Source: CAYXDO01 sp964463485 (GTDB lineage Bacteria > Myxococcota > Kuafuiibacteriia > Kuafuiibacteriales > Kuafuiibacteriaceae). Taken from it: a DNA stretch of 64,000 bases. Position numbers and translations under genes: made by a program. Below, in pieces: positions 43,150 to 52,106 of this stretch. The DNA lies in the NCBI GenBank assembly GCA_964463485.1, contig CAYXDO010000022.1:29551-93550 (forward strand). Reading direction: 5' to 3'. Below the pieces are notes generated by a model that was not told the origin of the DNA, did no database searches, and saw only the letters and a program-made list of their open reading frames with translations. How positions within the stretch are numbered: the stretch's first letter is position 1; each line of letters begins with the position of its first letter.

Positions 43150-43923
43150 TCAGTCGTCGGCGCAGCGGAATCCCACCGTGCTGTCGACCTCGGTCGGGCT
43201 GCGCCCGGTGCGGAATGCGACGCGACACTCGTACGAAGTATCCGAATACGAGCCGCCCCGCACCACTCGATCGCGTCCATCGTTCGGCCCGGTGGGATCG
43301 GAGGTCTCCTTGCTCGTGCGGTAGTACATCGGATCGAAGAAGTCGGCGACCCACTCGGAAGCGTTGCCGCTCATGTCGAACGCGCCGAAGGGGCTGGTGC
43401 CGCCTTTGAACGAGCCCACGGGCGACGTGAACTTGAAGCCGTCCATCTCGCCTCGAACGTTGGCGCGCTTGGCGTCGAACGGCCCCTTCCACGGCCACTT
43501 GCGATTGTCGGACCCTTTCGCCGCGAACTCCCACTCCGCTTCGGTTGGCAATCGACGGCCGATCCACTCGCAGAAGCGCTTGGCGTCGATCCAGGTGACG
43601 CCGACGACTGGCTTGTCAGGCCCGCCGAAGTCCTCGGTGTCGGCGAACGGCGAAGGATCACACGCTCGAGCCTCTACGCACGCAAGGTACGCCGCGTTCG
43701 TCACTTCGGTCTTCTCGATGCGAAACGCTTTGATGCGAATGTGCTTCTCCGGATATTCGTGCGGCTCGCCGTTCATGTCTCCGCGAATGAGGTCGCCGCC
43801 TGCGACCCGAACGAGATCGCCGCGCGACGAGGGACCAGGCTCGCTCGGAGCGTCACGTCGAACGTGCTGATAACAGCCGCTCGAAAAGAGAACGATCAAC
43901 GCGCCGGAGAGGGGACGAAACAT
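43150..43923 (-). CDS. SUMF1/formylglycine-enzyme-fold lipoprotein
   Basis: 257 residues from ATG 43923 (outer frame to 44010). The lipoprotein signal ends VLFSSGC. The fold is shown by GDMNGEPHEYPEKHIRIKAF, FRIEKTEVTNAAYLACV, PVVGVTWIDAKRFCEWIGRR, LPTEAEWEFAAKG, FDMSGNASEWVADF and VVRGGSY..GFRCADD. In true formylglycine-generating enzymes two cysteines lie after the GGS motif; here only one (YECRVAF) is present, so sulfatase activation is unlikely. More probably a binding or other oxidase member of the family on the cell envelope. Confidence 0.8.
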   Translation of the reverse strand: MFRPLSGALIVLFSSGCYQHVRRDAPSEPGPSSRGDLVRVAGGDLIRGDMNGEPHEYPEKHIRIKAFRIEKTEVTNAAYLACVEARACDPSPFADTEDFGGPDKPVVGVTWIDAKRFCEWIGRRLPTEAEWEFAAKGSDNRKWPWKGPFDAKRANVRGEMDGFKFTSPVGSFKGGTSPFGAFDMSGNASEWVADFFDPMYYRTSKETSDPTGPNDGRDRVVRGGSYSDTSYECRVAFRTGRSPTEVDSTVGFRCADD

Positions 43924-44001
43924 GGCGTGAGGCAAACCGCGTCGCGACCGTCCGTCAAGAGCCCGATACCGTCTTCGACGTCCGACGGCGCGAATGCCAT
44001 C

Positions 44002-46791
44002 GTGACCCAACGTGTCGGCCTCGCCCTGGTCTCCTTCTTCGCCTCCGTTCTCGCGGGTTGCGCGAGCGACACCACGGGGCTGGACGGAGGCCTAGACGCC
44101 GGGCCGGCCGACACCGGAGCTCCTGCGGCCTGCCAAAACGACGACGGCTGCCCTTCGGAACAGTTCTGCACCGACCAGAATGTTTGCGTCCCGGGCAACG
44201 GCAACGCGTGCGCCGACGACGAAGGCTGCGCGCCCTTCGAGACCTGTGAAGTCGTGAGCGACTGCGGCGCCTCGAGGTGCCACGGAAACCATTGCGCCCC
44301 AAGGGCCTGCGCGAATGACGTCGAGTGCGAGCCGGGCACGTGCTCGGACCAAGGTAGCTGCGAGCCGCCGGTCTCCTGCGCCACCGAGCCCTGTCCGTCC
44401 GGCTTCACGTGTGTCGCAGACGCCTGCGTCCCAAACGGTTGCGAGAACGACGGCGACTGCGAAGGGGATCGAATCTGCCTCGAAGGCGCCTGTGCCGACC
44501 CCACCCCCTGCGCGCGCTCGAACGAGTGCCCGAACGACCTGGTCTGTCAAAACGGCACCTGCCGCGAGCCGTGCCAGATGGACGGCGACTGCGGCAACCC
44601 GGCCGTCGCGTGGGCGTGTACCAACGGCGTGTGCGAGCGCCGATGCATCGGCGACGGCACCTGCCCGGGCGGCTTCATCTGCGAGAGCCGTATCTGCGAG
44701 CCCAGCCAATGTTCGGAGAACGCAGAGTGCGGAGCGTCGAACCAGCGCTGCGCGGGCGCTCCGGACCACGGCCGCTGCAAGGAGTTCACGCCGTGCACCC
44801 AGGGCGGCAACGAGTGCGCGCCCAACTTCCGGTGTGAGAACGACGCGTGTATCGAGCTCCCGACCTGCATCTCCGATCGCAACTGCGACGCCACTTCTTA
44901 CTGCGAGAGCGCACACTGCCAACCGAGTGCGAGCTGCTCCGCCGGATCGCCATGTGCCGCAGGCACCGAATGCGTCGCAGACCGTTGTGTCCCAATCGTT
45001 TGCCGTTCGAGCTCGGACTGCTCGGGAACGGACCTCTGCATCGGCGGGGTATGCCAGCCCGCGCCCTCGACCGCCACGGTGATCGACGTACGCATCTTGA
45101 CGCCCGCAGGTTACGTCCGGCCAAACGAAACCTATGCCTTCGCCGCGGTCGCGCTCGACCCCGCCGGCAACGTAGTCCCTGGCGTCTCATTCACTTGGCG
45201 CTCCGCCATCACCGACGTCGCCACCATCGCAGCCAACGGCGTCGCCACCGGCGGGGCCAACGCGGGCGAGACCTTCATCACCGCCTCCACTGACAACGGC
45301 ACGAGCACCATCACCTCGGTCCCCGTAAGCCTTTTCAACCTCGGACCGGCGACCGACCCCTTGCGCGTGTCGGTGACCGACCTCGCCACCGGCGCGCCCG
45401 TCGCCGGCGCCAAGGTCCGCGCCGGTACTCAAGAGGTCACCACCGACGCCGTAGGCAGCGCCCTGTTCAGCACCGTGACCTTCCCCGTCGACATCACCGT
45501 CGCTCATGGAGCTCATGACTGGGTTTCGTTGATCGGCGTCGAATCGACCGGACCGTCGACCGACCTCGCCGTCCCCCTACCCTCCATCACTCGCCAAGAC
45601 CGAGTTGCCGGACTCAAGGGCTCGGTCGATTTCTCCGCCGTCACCGAGACCGGGCTCCTCTCGGCCTCCTTGTCGGGCGCCTCCTTCGCGTCGCCGATGT
45701 TCGCCTTTTTCGAACCCGCCCAGATTTTCGGGGGCGATCAATTCACCGTCACCGTGACTCCGCCCGGCGGCGGCAACGGCTTCAGCTTCCCAGTCGCCGC
45801 GAACGCAACTCTCTCCGCCGAGGTCTTCGGAGCCCCTTTCAGCCTCAAAGACACCTTCTACGCCCGCGCACGCCCCGGAACCCGGAGCGCCTGGTGCTTC
45901 GCCGGCCGACTCGGAGACGGCAACTTCGTCGACGGCCTCGCCCAGCTCGCCGACGGCCCAGCTGGGTTGCTCCCCTTCCTCCAGAATTTCCGGCACTCGG
46001 TGCGGCCGTTCCAACCCGTCCTCGCCCTCGCCACCGTCACAGACGCCGGCGACATCGACGGCGACGGCGACTCGTCCGAAAGGGTGCCCGACTATGCCAG
46101 CTTCCCGAGCCTCTCGTTCCGACCCGAAGCCCAACAAAACCTCCGCTTCAACCTCACCGCCCAAAGCTCCGCGCTCCCCTTCGTCTACGGCGGAATCGCC
46201 GACACCCTGATCGTGATGTCCGGCGTGCTGCTCCCAGGCACCGGCTTCGTCCCGCTCGGCTTCGATGGGTACCGCGACGAGCAGCGAACTGGCCTGGCTC
46301 CCGATCTCATCACCCGGATGGCCCCTCCGCACGGGGGTCTCGAGGCCGGAAATGTCGCAGTCATCGTGGCCGCGGTCCGCACCGAAGGCGCGGCGATCCC
46401 GGGACCGGGCGCGGCCCAAATTCACGTCTTCGACCGACTCCCGACCTCCGTCGACTTGTCGAGCGGCTGGATCAACTCACCCACGGGCGGATCCGTGAGC
46501 GGCCGGACGATCGCTCAGCCCAGAATTCCGGGCGCGGACTTCGTACACGCCACGCTCTTTGCCCAAGATGGCGCTTGGCACGTGTACTGGCCTGCTTCCA
46601 TGGAGCAACTCAGCGTCCCGGCCGCTCCCACGGGCTTCTCCGATCGCCTGGGCGGAGGTGACGTGGCCCTCGACGCCGTCGACGTAGAGTCCTCGCCCTC
46701 GCTGTCGGAGCTCTTCCAGCTCGGGCACGCCACGGCGCTCGAGCTCGACCGCGCCACACGAAGGTTCTCGCGCGCTTTCTTGGCTCGCTGA
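44002..46791 (+). CDS. Large Cys-rich lipoprotein with Ig-like and beta domains
   Basis: About 929 residues from GTG 44002. The signal FFASVLAGC ends in a lipobox. Residues 30-350 contain over ten tandem small Cys-rich units of the type CxxDxxCPSEQFCxxxxxC, rich in disulfides. Next comes a Big_2-like Ig domain (RILTPAGYVRPNETYAFAAV; SAITDVATIAANGVATGGAN) and a carboxypeptidase-like beta unit (VTDLATGAPVAGAKVRAG). The rest is beta-rich and unassigned. Such proteins are common on Myxococcota surfaces, likely in adhesion or binding. The start of the frame inside the opposite gene (43741) is not used. Confidence 0.75.
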   Translation: MTQRVGLALVSFFASVLAGCASDTTGLDGGLDAGPADTGAPAACQNDDGCPSEQFCTDQNVCVPGNGNACADDEGCAPFETCEVVSDCGASRCHGNHCAPRACANDVECEPGTCSDQGSCEPPVSCATEPCPSGFTCVADACVPNGCENDGDCEGDRICLEGACADPTPCARSNECPNDLVCQNGTCREPCQMDGDCGNPAVAWACTNGVCERRCIGDGTCPGGFICESRICEPSQCSENAECGASNQRCAGAPDHGRCKEFTPCTQGGNECAPNFRCENDACIELPTCISDRNCDATSYCESAHCQPSASCSAGSPCAAGTECVADRCVPIVCRSSSDCSGTDLCIGGVCQPAPSTATVIDVRILTPAGYVRPNETYAFAAVALDPAGNVVPGVSFTWRSAITDVATIAANGVATGGANAGETFITASTDNGTSTITSVPVSLFNLGPATDPLRVSVTDLATGAPVAGAKVRAGTQEVTTDAVGSALFSTVTFPVDITVAHGAHDWVSLIGVESTGPSTDLAVPLPSITRQDRVAGLKGSVDFSAVTETGLLSASLSGASFASPMFAFFEPAQIFGGDQFTVTVTPPGGGNGFSFPVAANATLSAEVFGAPFSLKDTFYARARPGTRSAWCFAGRLGDGNFVDGLAQLADGPAGLLPFLQNFRHSVRPFQPVLALATVTDAGDIDGDGDSSERVPDYASFPSLSFRPEAQQNLRFNLTAQSSALPFVYGGIADTLIVMSGVLLPGTGFVPLGFDGYRDEQRTGLAPDLITRMAPPHGGLEAGNVAVIVAAVRTEGAAIPGPGAAQIHVFDRLPTSVDLSSGWINSPTGGSVSGRTIAQPRIPGADFVHATLFAQDGAWHVYWPASMEQLSVPAAPTGFSDRLGGGDVALDAVDVESSPSLSELFQLGHATALELDRATRRFSRAFLAR

Positions 46792-46829
46792 CTTGCGGCC
46801 GCACCAGAACGTTGGCACCATCGCCTCCC

Positions 46830-46949
46830 GTGAAGCTCGCGCTCGTCGCAGGTGGCGTCCTGTTAGTCATCGGTATCGGAACCTTCGTGGCCGCCTTCGT
46901 ACTCTCACGCAAAAAGAAGAAGGAAGAAGAGGGTTCGGCTCAGTCGTGA
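46830..46949 (+). CDS. 39-residue single-helix membrane microprotein
   Basis: A GTG start at 46830 opens 39 codons: one hydrophobic helix (LALVAGGVLLVIGIGTFVAA) followed by a positive then acidic tail (RKKKKEEEG). It lies between the Cys-rich lipoprotein and FHA genes, 38 bases after the former. The size and layout are those of a real bitopic microprotein, but no homologue can be checked here. Confidence 0.5.
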   Translation: MKLALVAGGVLLVIGIGTFVAAFVLSRKKKKEEEGSAQS

Positions 46950-46989
46950 GCCCAGCGAGCCAACTCGTACCTCTTTCGCCATCGACGAA

Positions 46990-47844
46990 ATGAGAGTTCG
47001 TGTTCAAAACCCCGAGGTGGCCGATTTTGCTTTCTCCGTGGGACCCAAGGCGGTGATCGTCGGTCGTTCAGGGGCCGGGGTGGATATCGAGATCCCCTGG
47101 GACACTTCGCTCTCGAGGCGCCACGGGCGATTTTGGCTCGAGGAGGGCTCGGTCCACTTCGAAGACCTCGGAAGCCGCAACGGCTGCTGGATCGAAGGGC
47201 GTCGAATTTCCGAGGGCCGCCTGATCGTGGGCGACAAACTCAGGCTCGGTGAGACTCTGTTCACCGTCGAAGAAGGAAGCCCAGAAGGTTCGATCGCAAC
47301 CACGGCCGAGCGCTCGGTCCCTGAAGACGTCCAGCGAATCATCGACGCGTTCAAAACCAAAGACCGGGCGACCATTCCACCCCCCGCGCCGGTGACTCGA
47401 ATCGAGCTTCCTATCGAGCCGCGATCGGCCGCTCCGAAGGCCGAGCCCGCAGGAGCTCCCCGGTTCATCGACGCAGGCTCGCTCTGCTCGCCGCGGTTCA
47501 GCGACGCAGGCTCGCTGCGCTCGCCGCGGTTCATCGGTTCGACGCAGGTCAAGCTCGAGCTCACGAAGGAAGAGCTCGAGAAGGTCTGGAGCGCGGAGCT
47601 CTCGAAATCAAGGCTGTTCGTCGCCACCCAAACGCCACCCAAATTGGGTACGTCGATCGTCATCTTCTTGGATTGCCCGGCAGGAGAATTGGCCTTGCGC
47701 TCGGAGGTCGTGCAAATCCTCGACGCGGAGCGAGCTCGAGCCGCCGGACTTCAGCCAGGCGTGGGGCTCCACGTCGTCGATTTACACGCTTCCAAGAAAG
47801 CGCAGATTGCTGAGTACCTCGCCGGGAGGACAGACCGATTTTGA
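46990..47844 (+). CDS. FHA-PilZ-like signalling protein
   Basis: 284 residues. Residues 1-95 form an FHA domain (VIVGRSGAGVDIEIPWDTSL; SRRHGRFWLE; FEDLGSRNGCWIEGRRI), which binds phospho-Thr. The C-terminal 110 residues resemble the PilZ fold (VKLELTKEELEK.., LGTSIVIFLDCPAGELALRS, GVGLHVVDL) but the canonical RxxxR of c-di-GMP binding is not clear. The linker carries a 33-base tandem repeat. It may link the Ser/Thr kinase at 39-42 kb to an output. Confidence 0.75.
   Translation: MRVRVQNPEVADFAFSVGPKAVIVGRSGAGVDIEIPWDTSLSRRHGRFWLEEGSVHFEDLGSRNGCWIEGRRISEGRLIVGDKLRLGETLFTVEEGSPEGSIATTAERSVPEDVQRIIDAFKTKDRATIPPPAPVTRIELPIEPRSAAPKAEPAGAPRFIDAGSLCSPRFSDAGSLRSPRFIGSTQVKLELTKEELEKVWSAELSKSRLFVATQTPPKLGTSIVIFLDCPAGELALRSEVVQILDAERARAAGLQPGVGLHVVDLHASKKAQIAEYLAGRTDRF
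47461..47537 (+). repeat. 33-base tandem repeat in the FHA gene linker
   Basis: Two and a third copies of a 33-base unit encoding RFIDAGSLCSP, RFSDAGSLRSP and RFIG. Copy number could vary and change the linker by 11 residues per unit. Confidence 0.65.
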
Positions 47845-47874
47845 GCCCGGGTGACCCGCTCGAGCTGCAGAGAG

Positions 47875-48480
47875 TCAGAGCTCGGAGATGATCTTCGCTT
47901 TGAGCGTCTCGAACTCGGCGTCCGAAATCAGTCCCTTGTCTCTCATCTCCTTGGCTTTGGACAACCGCTCGGTGGGGTCGGAGCCCGCCGGCATCGACGC
48001 GGGCATCGAGATCCCGCCCGATTTGGCCCGGGCCTCCTCGAGCTCCCGGACTCGACGTTTCTCACGCCACGCGAGCTCCTGAGTCTGACAAATACGGTAC
48101 ACGTCGCGAGCCTGGGCCTTTCGGAGCCCTCCGAGCACGATGGTTCGAGACACTTTGTAGTGGCGCGCGAACTCGGTCGTTCCGAACACTTCCAGCAACA
48201 GAGTCGACCCGAACGTTCCCTCGGAGAGGTTGATGTTTTTCAAGTCCTGCCACTGAATCTCGATCATCGAGTAGCCGGAAATGAGCCTGCGCTCGAACAC
48301 CATCAAACGGCTAGAAGTCGCGATCACCACCGTGCGACGCCGCATGAGCGCAAAGAGCCGACTCTGCGCGACCCACGCCTCCACGAGCTCGCCCGGAACG
48401 AGCAGCGTTTTGGCCCGGGTCACGAACGCGCCCATCCTGCCGGCCTCGACCTGCTCGACCGGTCGAGCGATTTCGTTCAT
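47875..48480 (-). CDS. PH-like domain protein with SHOCT C-terminus
   Basis: 201 residues from ATG 48480, chosen for GGAGAG seven bases upstream. The central part is a bacterial PH-like domain (VVIATSSRLMVFERRLISGY; MIEIQWQDLKNINLSEGTFG). The last 35 residues are a SHOCT oligomerisation motif (ERLSKAKEMRDKGLISDAEF). It is likely a cytoplasmic scaffold. It converges with the FHA gene. Confidence 0.75.
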   Translation of the reverse strand: MNEIARPVEQVEAGRMGAFVTRAKTLLVPGELVEAWVAQSRLFALMRRRTVVIATSSRLMVFERRLISGYSMIEIQWQDLKNINLSEGTFGSTLLLEVFGTTEFARHYKVSRTIVLGGLRKAQARDVYRICQTQELAWREKRRVRELEEARAKSGGISMPASMPAGSDPTERLSKAKEMRDKGLISDAEFETLKAKIISEL

Positions 48481-48541
48481 GATTCCACTCTCCCAGGAGA
48501 AGCCGATCAAGTTCAAGATCCCAGAAGACTGAGCCGAGAGG

Positions 48542-49705
48542 TCACTTCTTCTTCGTGGGGGGCGGAGCCTTCTTGATCTCGGGCTTCTTTTTCATGGGCG
48601 GGGGCGGAGGCGGTTTTTTCTCGCAAGCCACTTTGCAGGCCTCGAGCCCCACGGAGCACACCTCTGGGCAGACCGACGGGTCGGGTGCGAGCTCGGAGCA
48701 TCGCTCCAAGCAGGGTCCCGTGCCCTTCTGAGCCACGGCGCAGGCGTCCTTCTGTTCGCCATCGCATCCCGGCATCAGTTCCCGCGCGACGACCGGCATG
48801 GGGCGAGCCTTGGACAAGGCCGACATGGGAACGAAACCCACCGGTCCCCTCGGCGAGAACAACACGAGCGCGTACCCGTCGACCTCCTCCACCACGCGCA
48901 GGAGTCGCCCGATCCGGAGGGTCCCGACCTCCGTGGCTCGCTCGGCCAAGGAGGCCTTTAGAATCAGTGGGTCCTGATTCACGTACAGGGACCCGGCCGG
49001 CGCCTCTGCAAAGGGTGACTTGCGTGGCTTCACCTTCGGCGTCGTGGACGTACTCACCTGCGCACTCGCTGAGGCCGTTCGCACCGGAGCTCCGGCGTCG
49101 GTCATCGCTTGGGGCTCGATGGTCTGCGTTCGCATGGCATTCCACAACGCACCGACGAACAACGCGACGGCGAACACCACCACGAACACTCGGACCGCCA
49201 TCGGGATCCGAGAGACCACCACCTGAACCGATCGCTGCCCATCGGAGCCTCTTCTCGGCGAGACGTCCAGGCCCGCCTCCAGGCGCTCGTACAGATCCGT
49301 AGGTTCCTTCGGCTTCGCCGGGGTCGCGACCGCGGGGAGACCTTCCTGAGTTTCCAGTCCGCCTTCTGGGAGCGACTGGGTCTCCGGATCGTTGGCGTGC
49401 GTCTCGCCGGTGCCTCGGTTGGTCGGTTCGCCTTGAAAGGTGGGCGCCGACATCCCCAACGCCATTCGCTCGTTCGAACGTACGTCGTCCTCCACCAGCG
49501 GCTGGGGCCGCAAGGCGCTTTCGGAGGACATCGACGGGGGCGGAAGGCTCGACTCGCCGTCCTGAGTTGCTACACCGTCGTCAAAACCCACCGGAGGGAA
49601 CGCGCGAAAGCGAGTCCCGCACGTCGAGCAAACGACCACCTCGCCGTCGGGCGGAAGCGCGGCCAGCTCGTTTGGAGCTCCGCAATTCGCGCAGTCGACG
49701 CGCAC
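48542..49705 (-). CDS. Zinc-ribbon/SH3 membrane protein
   Basis: 387 residues from GTG 49705, two bases after the upstream stop. The N-terminus is an MJ0042-type zinc ribbon (CANCGAPNE.. CSTCGTRF). After a polar linker there is one membrane helix (VRVFVVVFAVALFVGALW). The outside part holds an SH3-like domain (LYVNQDPLILKASLAERATE; LVLFSPRGPVGFVPMSALSK), then six or more cysteines and a Pro/Lys tail (PPPPPPMKKKPEIKKAPPP). Possibly a cell-wall sensing protein with cytoplasmic zinc ribbon. The target is unknown. Confidence 0.7.
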   Translation of the reverse strand: MRVDCANCGAPNELAALPPDGEVVVCSTCGTRFRAFPPVGFDDGVATQDGESSLPPPSMSSESALRPQPLVEDDVRSNERMALGMSAPTFQGEPTNRGTGETHANDPETQSLPEGGLETQEGLPAVATPAKPKEPTDLYERLEAGLDVSPRRGSDGQRSVQVVVSRIPMAVRVFVVVFAVALFVGALWNAMRTQTIEPQAMTDAGAPVRTASASAQVSTSTTPKVKPRKSPFAEAPAGSLYVNQDPLILKASLAERATEVGTLRIGRLLRVVEEVDGYALVLFSPRGPVGFVPMSALSKARPMPVVARELMPGCDGEQKDACAVAQKGTGPCLERCSELAPDPSVCPEVCSVGLEACKVACEKKPPPPPPMKKKPEIKKAPPPTKKK

Positions 49706-49707
49706 AC

Positions 49708-51909
49708 TCAGAAACAAGCGTCCGTGGTGGCGTCCCCTAGCCCTGTTCGGACCGAGTCCAGATCGATCACCGCTCCGCCCGGCCGGCACGTCCCGACGGC
49801 GCAAGTTCCGGCGCCATTGCACGCCTCGAAGCAAGTCCCCGAGGGGCCACTCATCAGGCACAACCCAGACTCACACTGGACGTCCTGAGTACAAGCGCCC
49901 TGCCCTGCCGTGTTCCCGACCTTGCGACGACAATCCCGCTCCAGCCCGCGAACCTCGAGGTAACTCGGGACCGCTTGGCACACTCGACCCATCGTGCAGT
50001 CGACGTCCGTGTTGCACCCCGTCGCCGCGCGTCGGCCAAGGCCCGTGATCGGGGCAGTGATGTCCTGGCTGAAGCCTGGGTTCGTCGGGTCGGTCCACTG
50101 CGCGTAGACCGTGACGTCACGAACGAGCTCGGTCTCGAGGTCGTGATTGGCGTCGAGCAGGTAGAACCGCCCGCCGCCGGTGACCCCCGACTGACTGCGC
50201 CCTACGATGGTCGCGTCGTCGTTGGTCTCGAGCGCCAAGACCTGATTCTCGATCGCGGTCGCCCCGGCCGCCACACCGGCCGTGCACAAATTCTCGAAAA
50301 TGGTCGGAGAGAGCCCCGTGACGTTGCCGAGCGAGGTGCCCACGTCCGTGCAGTTGATGAGGTTCTGAAGCACCTCGCCCAAGCTGTTGCCAGCAAGACC
50401 TCCGGGCAAGCTCGGGAACACGAGCTGGTTGAGCGCGAGCATGATCACCGCGCCGTAACGGAAGACGATGGGGTGAGTTGCCGGAATGACTTCCCAGCGC
50501 TCCGTCTCCCCGGGCGCCGCGAGAGAGGCGAGGTTGATTGCGATATCGTACGACGCGGCGGCCGGCGCGTAGCGCGCATTGGCGCCTTCGAGTGACATGG
50601 GTCTGCGCGCGCAGCCGAAATCTCCGTTCGGACAGCCGAGCTGCCAGGTGTAGACGAGCGACCGCCAAGTCTCGGTGATTTGATAACCAGAAGTCGTCTT
50701 GGCCTCCAGGGACCAGCGCGCACCTACTTCGAAGTCTCGCACCAACCGAGCGACGTCTTCGCCGACGTTCGTGACGTCGAGATAAGTCTGACCGAGCTGC
50801 GCGACGAGCAGGTCGTCCACCAACCGCGAGGCCTCCCGCCATACGTTGAAGATCGTCGGATTGTTCGAGACCTCGTCGTAGGTCGCGAGCCGCTCCACGG
50901 TCTCGCTCGGCGGGGTCCAGGTCACGAAGGACGTACCGATCTGCTGATCCGAGTACTTGAGGGTCGCGTACACGGCGTACCCGGCCGGGTACGAAAGGAT
51001 GTCGGAGATCAGACCCACCGTGCCGTCGTAGGGTTCGGGCAAGGCATCTCCGAGCTGAAAGTGGAGCAACACGTCATACTCACCCGCGAACTTGGTCGGG
51101 GCCTGAGTAAGGACCAAATTCACCGTGGCGTTGCCGCTGGTCGGGATGATCGTGCCCTCGACACAAGCCATTCCGACCACGAATCCCGGCGCGCTCGTGC
51201 CCGTGGCGTAGACGGTGACTCGCGAACCGATCGGCTGATTGGGAAAGGTCCGCGAGCCCGGGAGCGCTGTAAATGTCGCACCCATGGTCGCAGTAGGCAG
51301 AGTCGTCGCGGCCGCGAGCTGCGCGCAGGTCGGCACCGTCGCGCCGAGGTAGACGAGCGCCTCGGAAGCAGCGACCGGGATCCGGGTCGTGGAGCTGACG
51401 TTCAGGACCAAACCCGCCGAGGGGTTGGCGTCCACGCGAACCGTAACCGAGATCGCAGCAGCCCCGTCCGCGTTCGCGGTCACCGTCGACTGCCCTGCCG
51501 CGGCCCCGGCGACGAAGCGAACCGTCCCAAAGCCGCCGGCGTCCGTCGTCACGGTCGCGACGTTCAGGTTCCCTGCGGTTCCCGTGGCATTGAATCGGAT
51601 CACTTGGTTGGCCACGGCGGTGCCTGAGGTCATCCGGAGCGAAAAGCGCAGATCGGCTGAGCCGGAAGGCGCGAGCAGGACCGGCGACGTTCCTTCGAAG
51701 CGAAGGATCCGCGTCTCCACCACAGCCCCGGTGTCGGCGACGCCCGTGTCGATGAAGCCTGCATCGAGGGGATTGCTAGTCGCGTCGGGATTGAACGAAG
51801 CGTCTCCGGTAGCCCCGCCGTCGTCGTCGACCGCGACCAGCTCGTCATCGCAGCCTCCGCACCCGGGGAGAACGAACACCGCAGCGGTCCACAACAGCCT
51901 ACGCCACAT
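49708..51909 (-). CDS. Large lipoprotein with invasin-type Ig domain
   Basis: 733 residues. The signal peptide ends VFVLPGC, followed by an Asp/Ala/Gly linker. Residues 65-165 match a bacterial Ig/invasin repeat (FSLRMTSGTAVANQVIRFNA; VTTDAGGFGTVRFVAGAAAG). The large middle part is unassigned. The C-terminus is Cys-rich (CNTDVDCTMGRVC; CTQDVQCESGLCLMSGPSGT), like the units of the lipoprotein at 44002. It forms an operon with the downstream zinc-ribbon/SH3 gene. Probably a surface protein. Confidence 0.75.
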   Translation of the reverse strand: MWRRLLWTAAVFVLPGCGGCDDELVAVDDDGGATGDASFNPDATSNPLDAGFIDTGVADTGAVVETRILRFEGTSPVLLAPSGSADLRFSLRMTSGTAVANQVIRFNATGTAGNLNVATVTTDAGGFGTVRFVAGAAAGQSTVTANADGAAAISVTVRVDANPSAGLVLNVSSTTRIPVAASEALVYLGATVPTCAQLAAATTLPTATMGATFTALPGSRTFPNQPIGSRVTVYATGTSAPGFVVGMACVEGTIIPTSGNATVNLVLTQAPTKFAGEYDVLLHFQLGDALPEPYDGTVGLISDILSYPAGYAVYATLKYSDQQIGTSFVTWTPPSETVERLATYDEVSNNPTIFNVWREASRLVDDLLVAQLGQTYLDVTNVGEDVARLVRDFEVGARWSLEAKTTSGYQITETWRSLVYTWQLGCPNGDFGCARRPMSLEGANARYAPAAASYDIAINLASLAAPGETERWEVIPATHPIVFRYGAVIMLALNQLVFPSLPGGLAGNSLGEVLQNLINCTDVGTSLGNVTGLSPTIFENLCTAGVAAGATAIENQVLALETNDDATIVGRSQSGVTGGGRFYLLDANHDLETELVRDVTVYAQWTDPTNPGFSQDITAPITGLGRRAATGCNTDVDCTMGRVCQAVPSYLEVRGLERDCRRKVGNTAGQGACTQDVQCESGLCLMSGPSGTCFEACNGAGTCAVGTCRPGGAVIDLDSVRTGLGDATTDACF

Positions 51910-52032
51910 GAGGTCCTTCTAGCGCAGTATGACGTCACCGTACAAGAACCTAGATTGGCTCACAAACGGGGATCGGTCGGTCGTACGATTGGAGTTGACT
52001 CTGCTCGAACTTTTCAAGAAGACGCCCGGCAC

Positions 52033-52106
52033 GTCCCCATCGTCTAGTCGGCCCAGGACACCGGCTTTTCACGCCGGCGACCGGGGTTCAAATCCCCGTG
52101 GGGACG
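52033..52106 (+). tRNA. tRNA-Glu (anticodon UUC)
   Basis: The cloverleaf is complete: acceptor GTCCCCA/TGGGGAC, anticodon stem CCGGC/GCCGG with loop TTTTCAC (anticodon TTC), and T arm CGGGG-TTCAAAT-CCCCG. The CCA is not encoded. Its 3' end is the attachment site of the island that follows. Confidence 0.93.
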
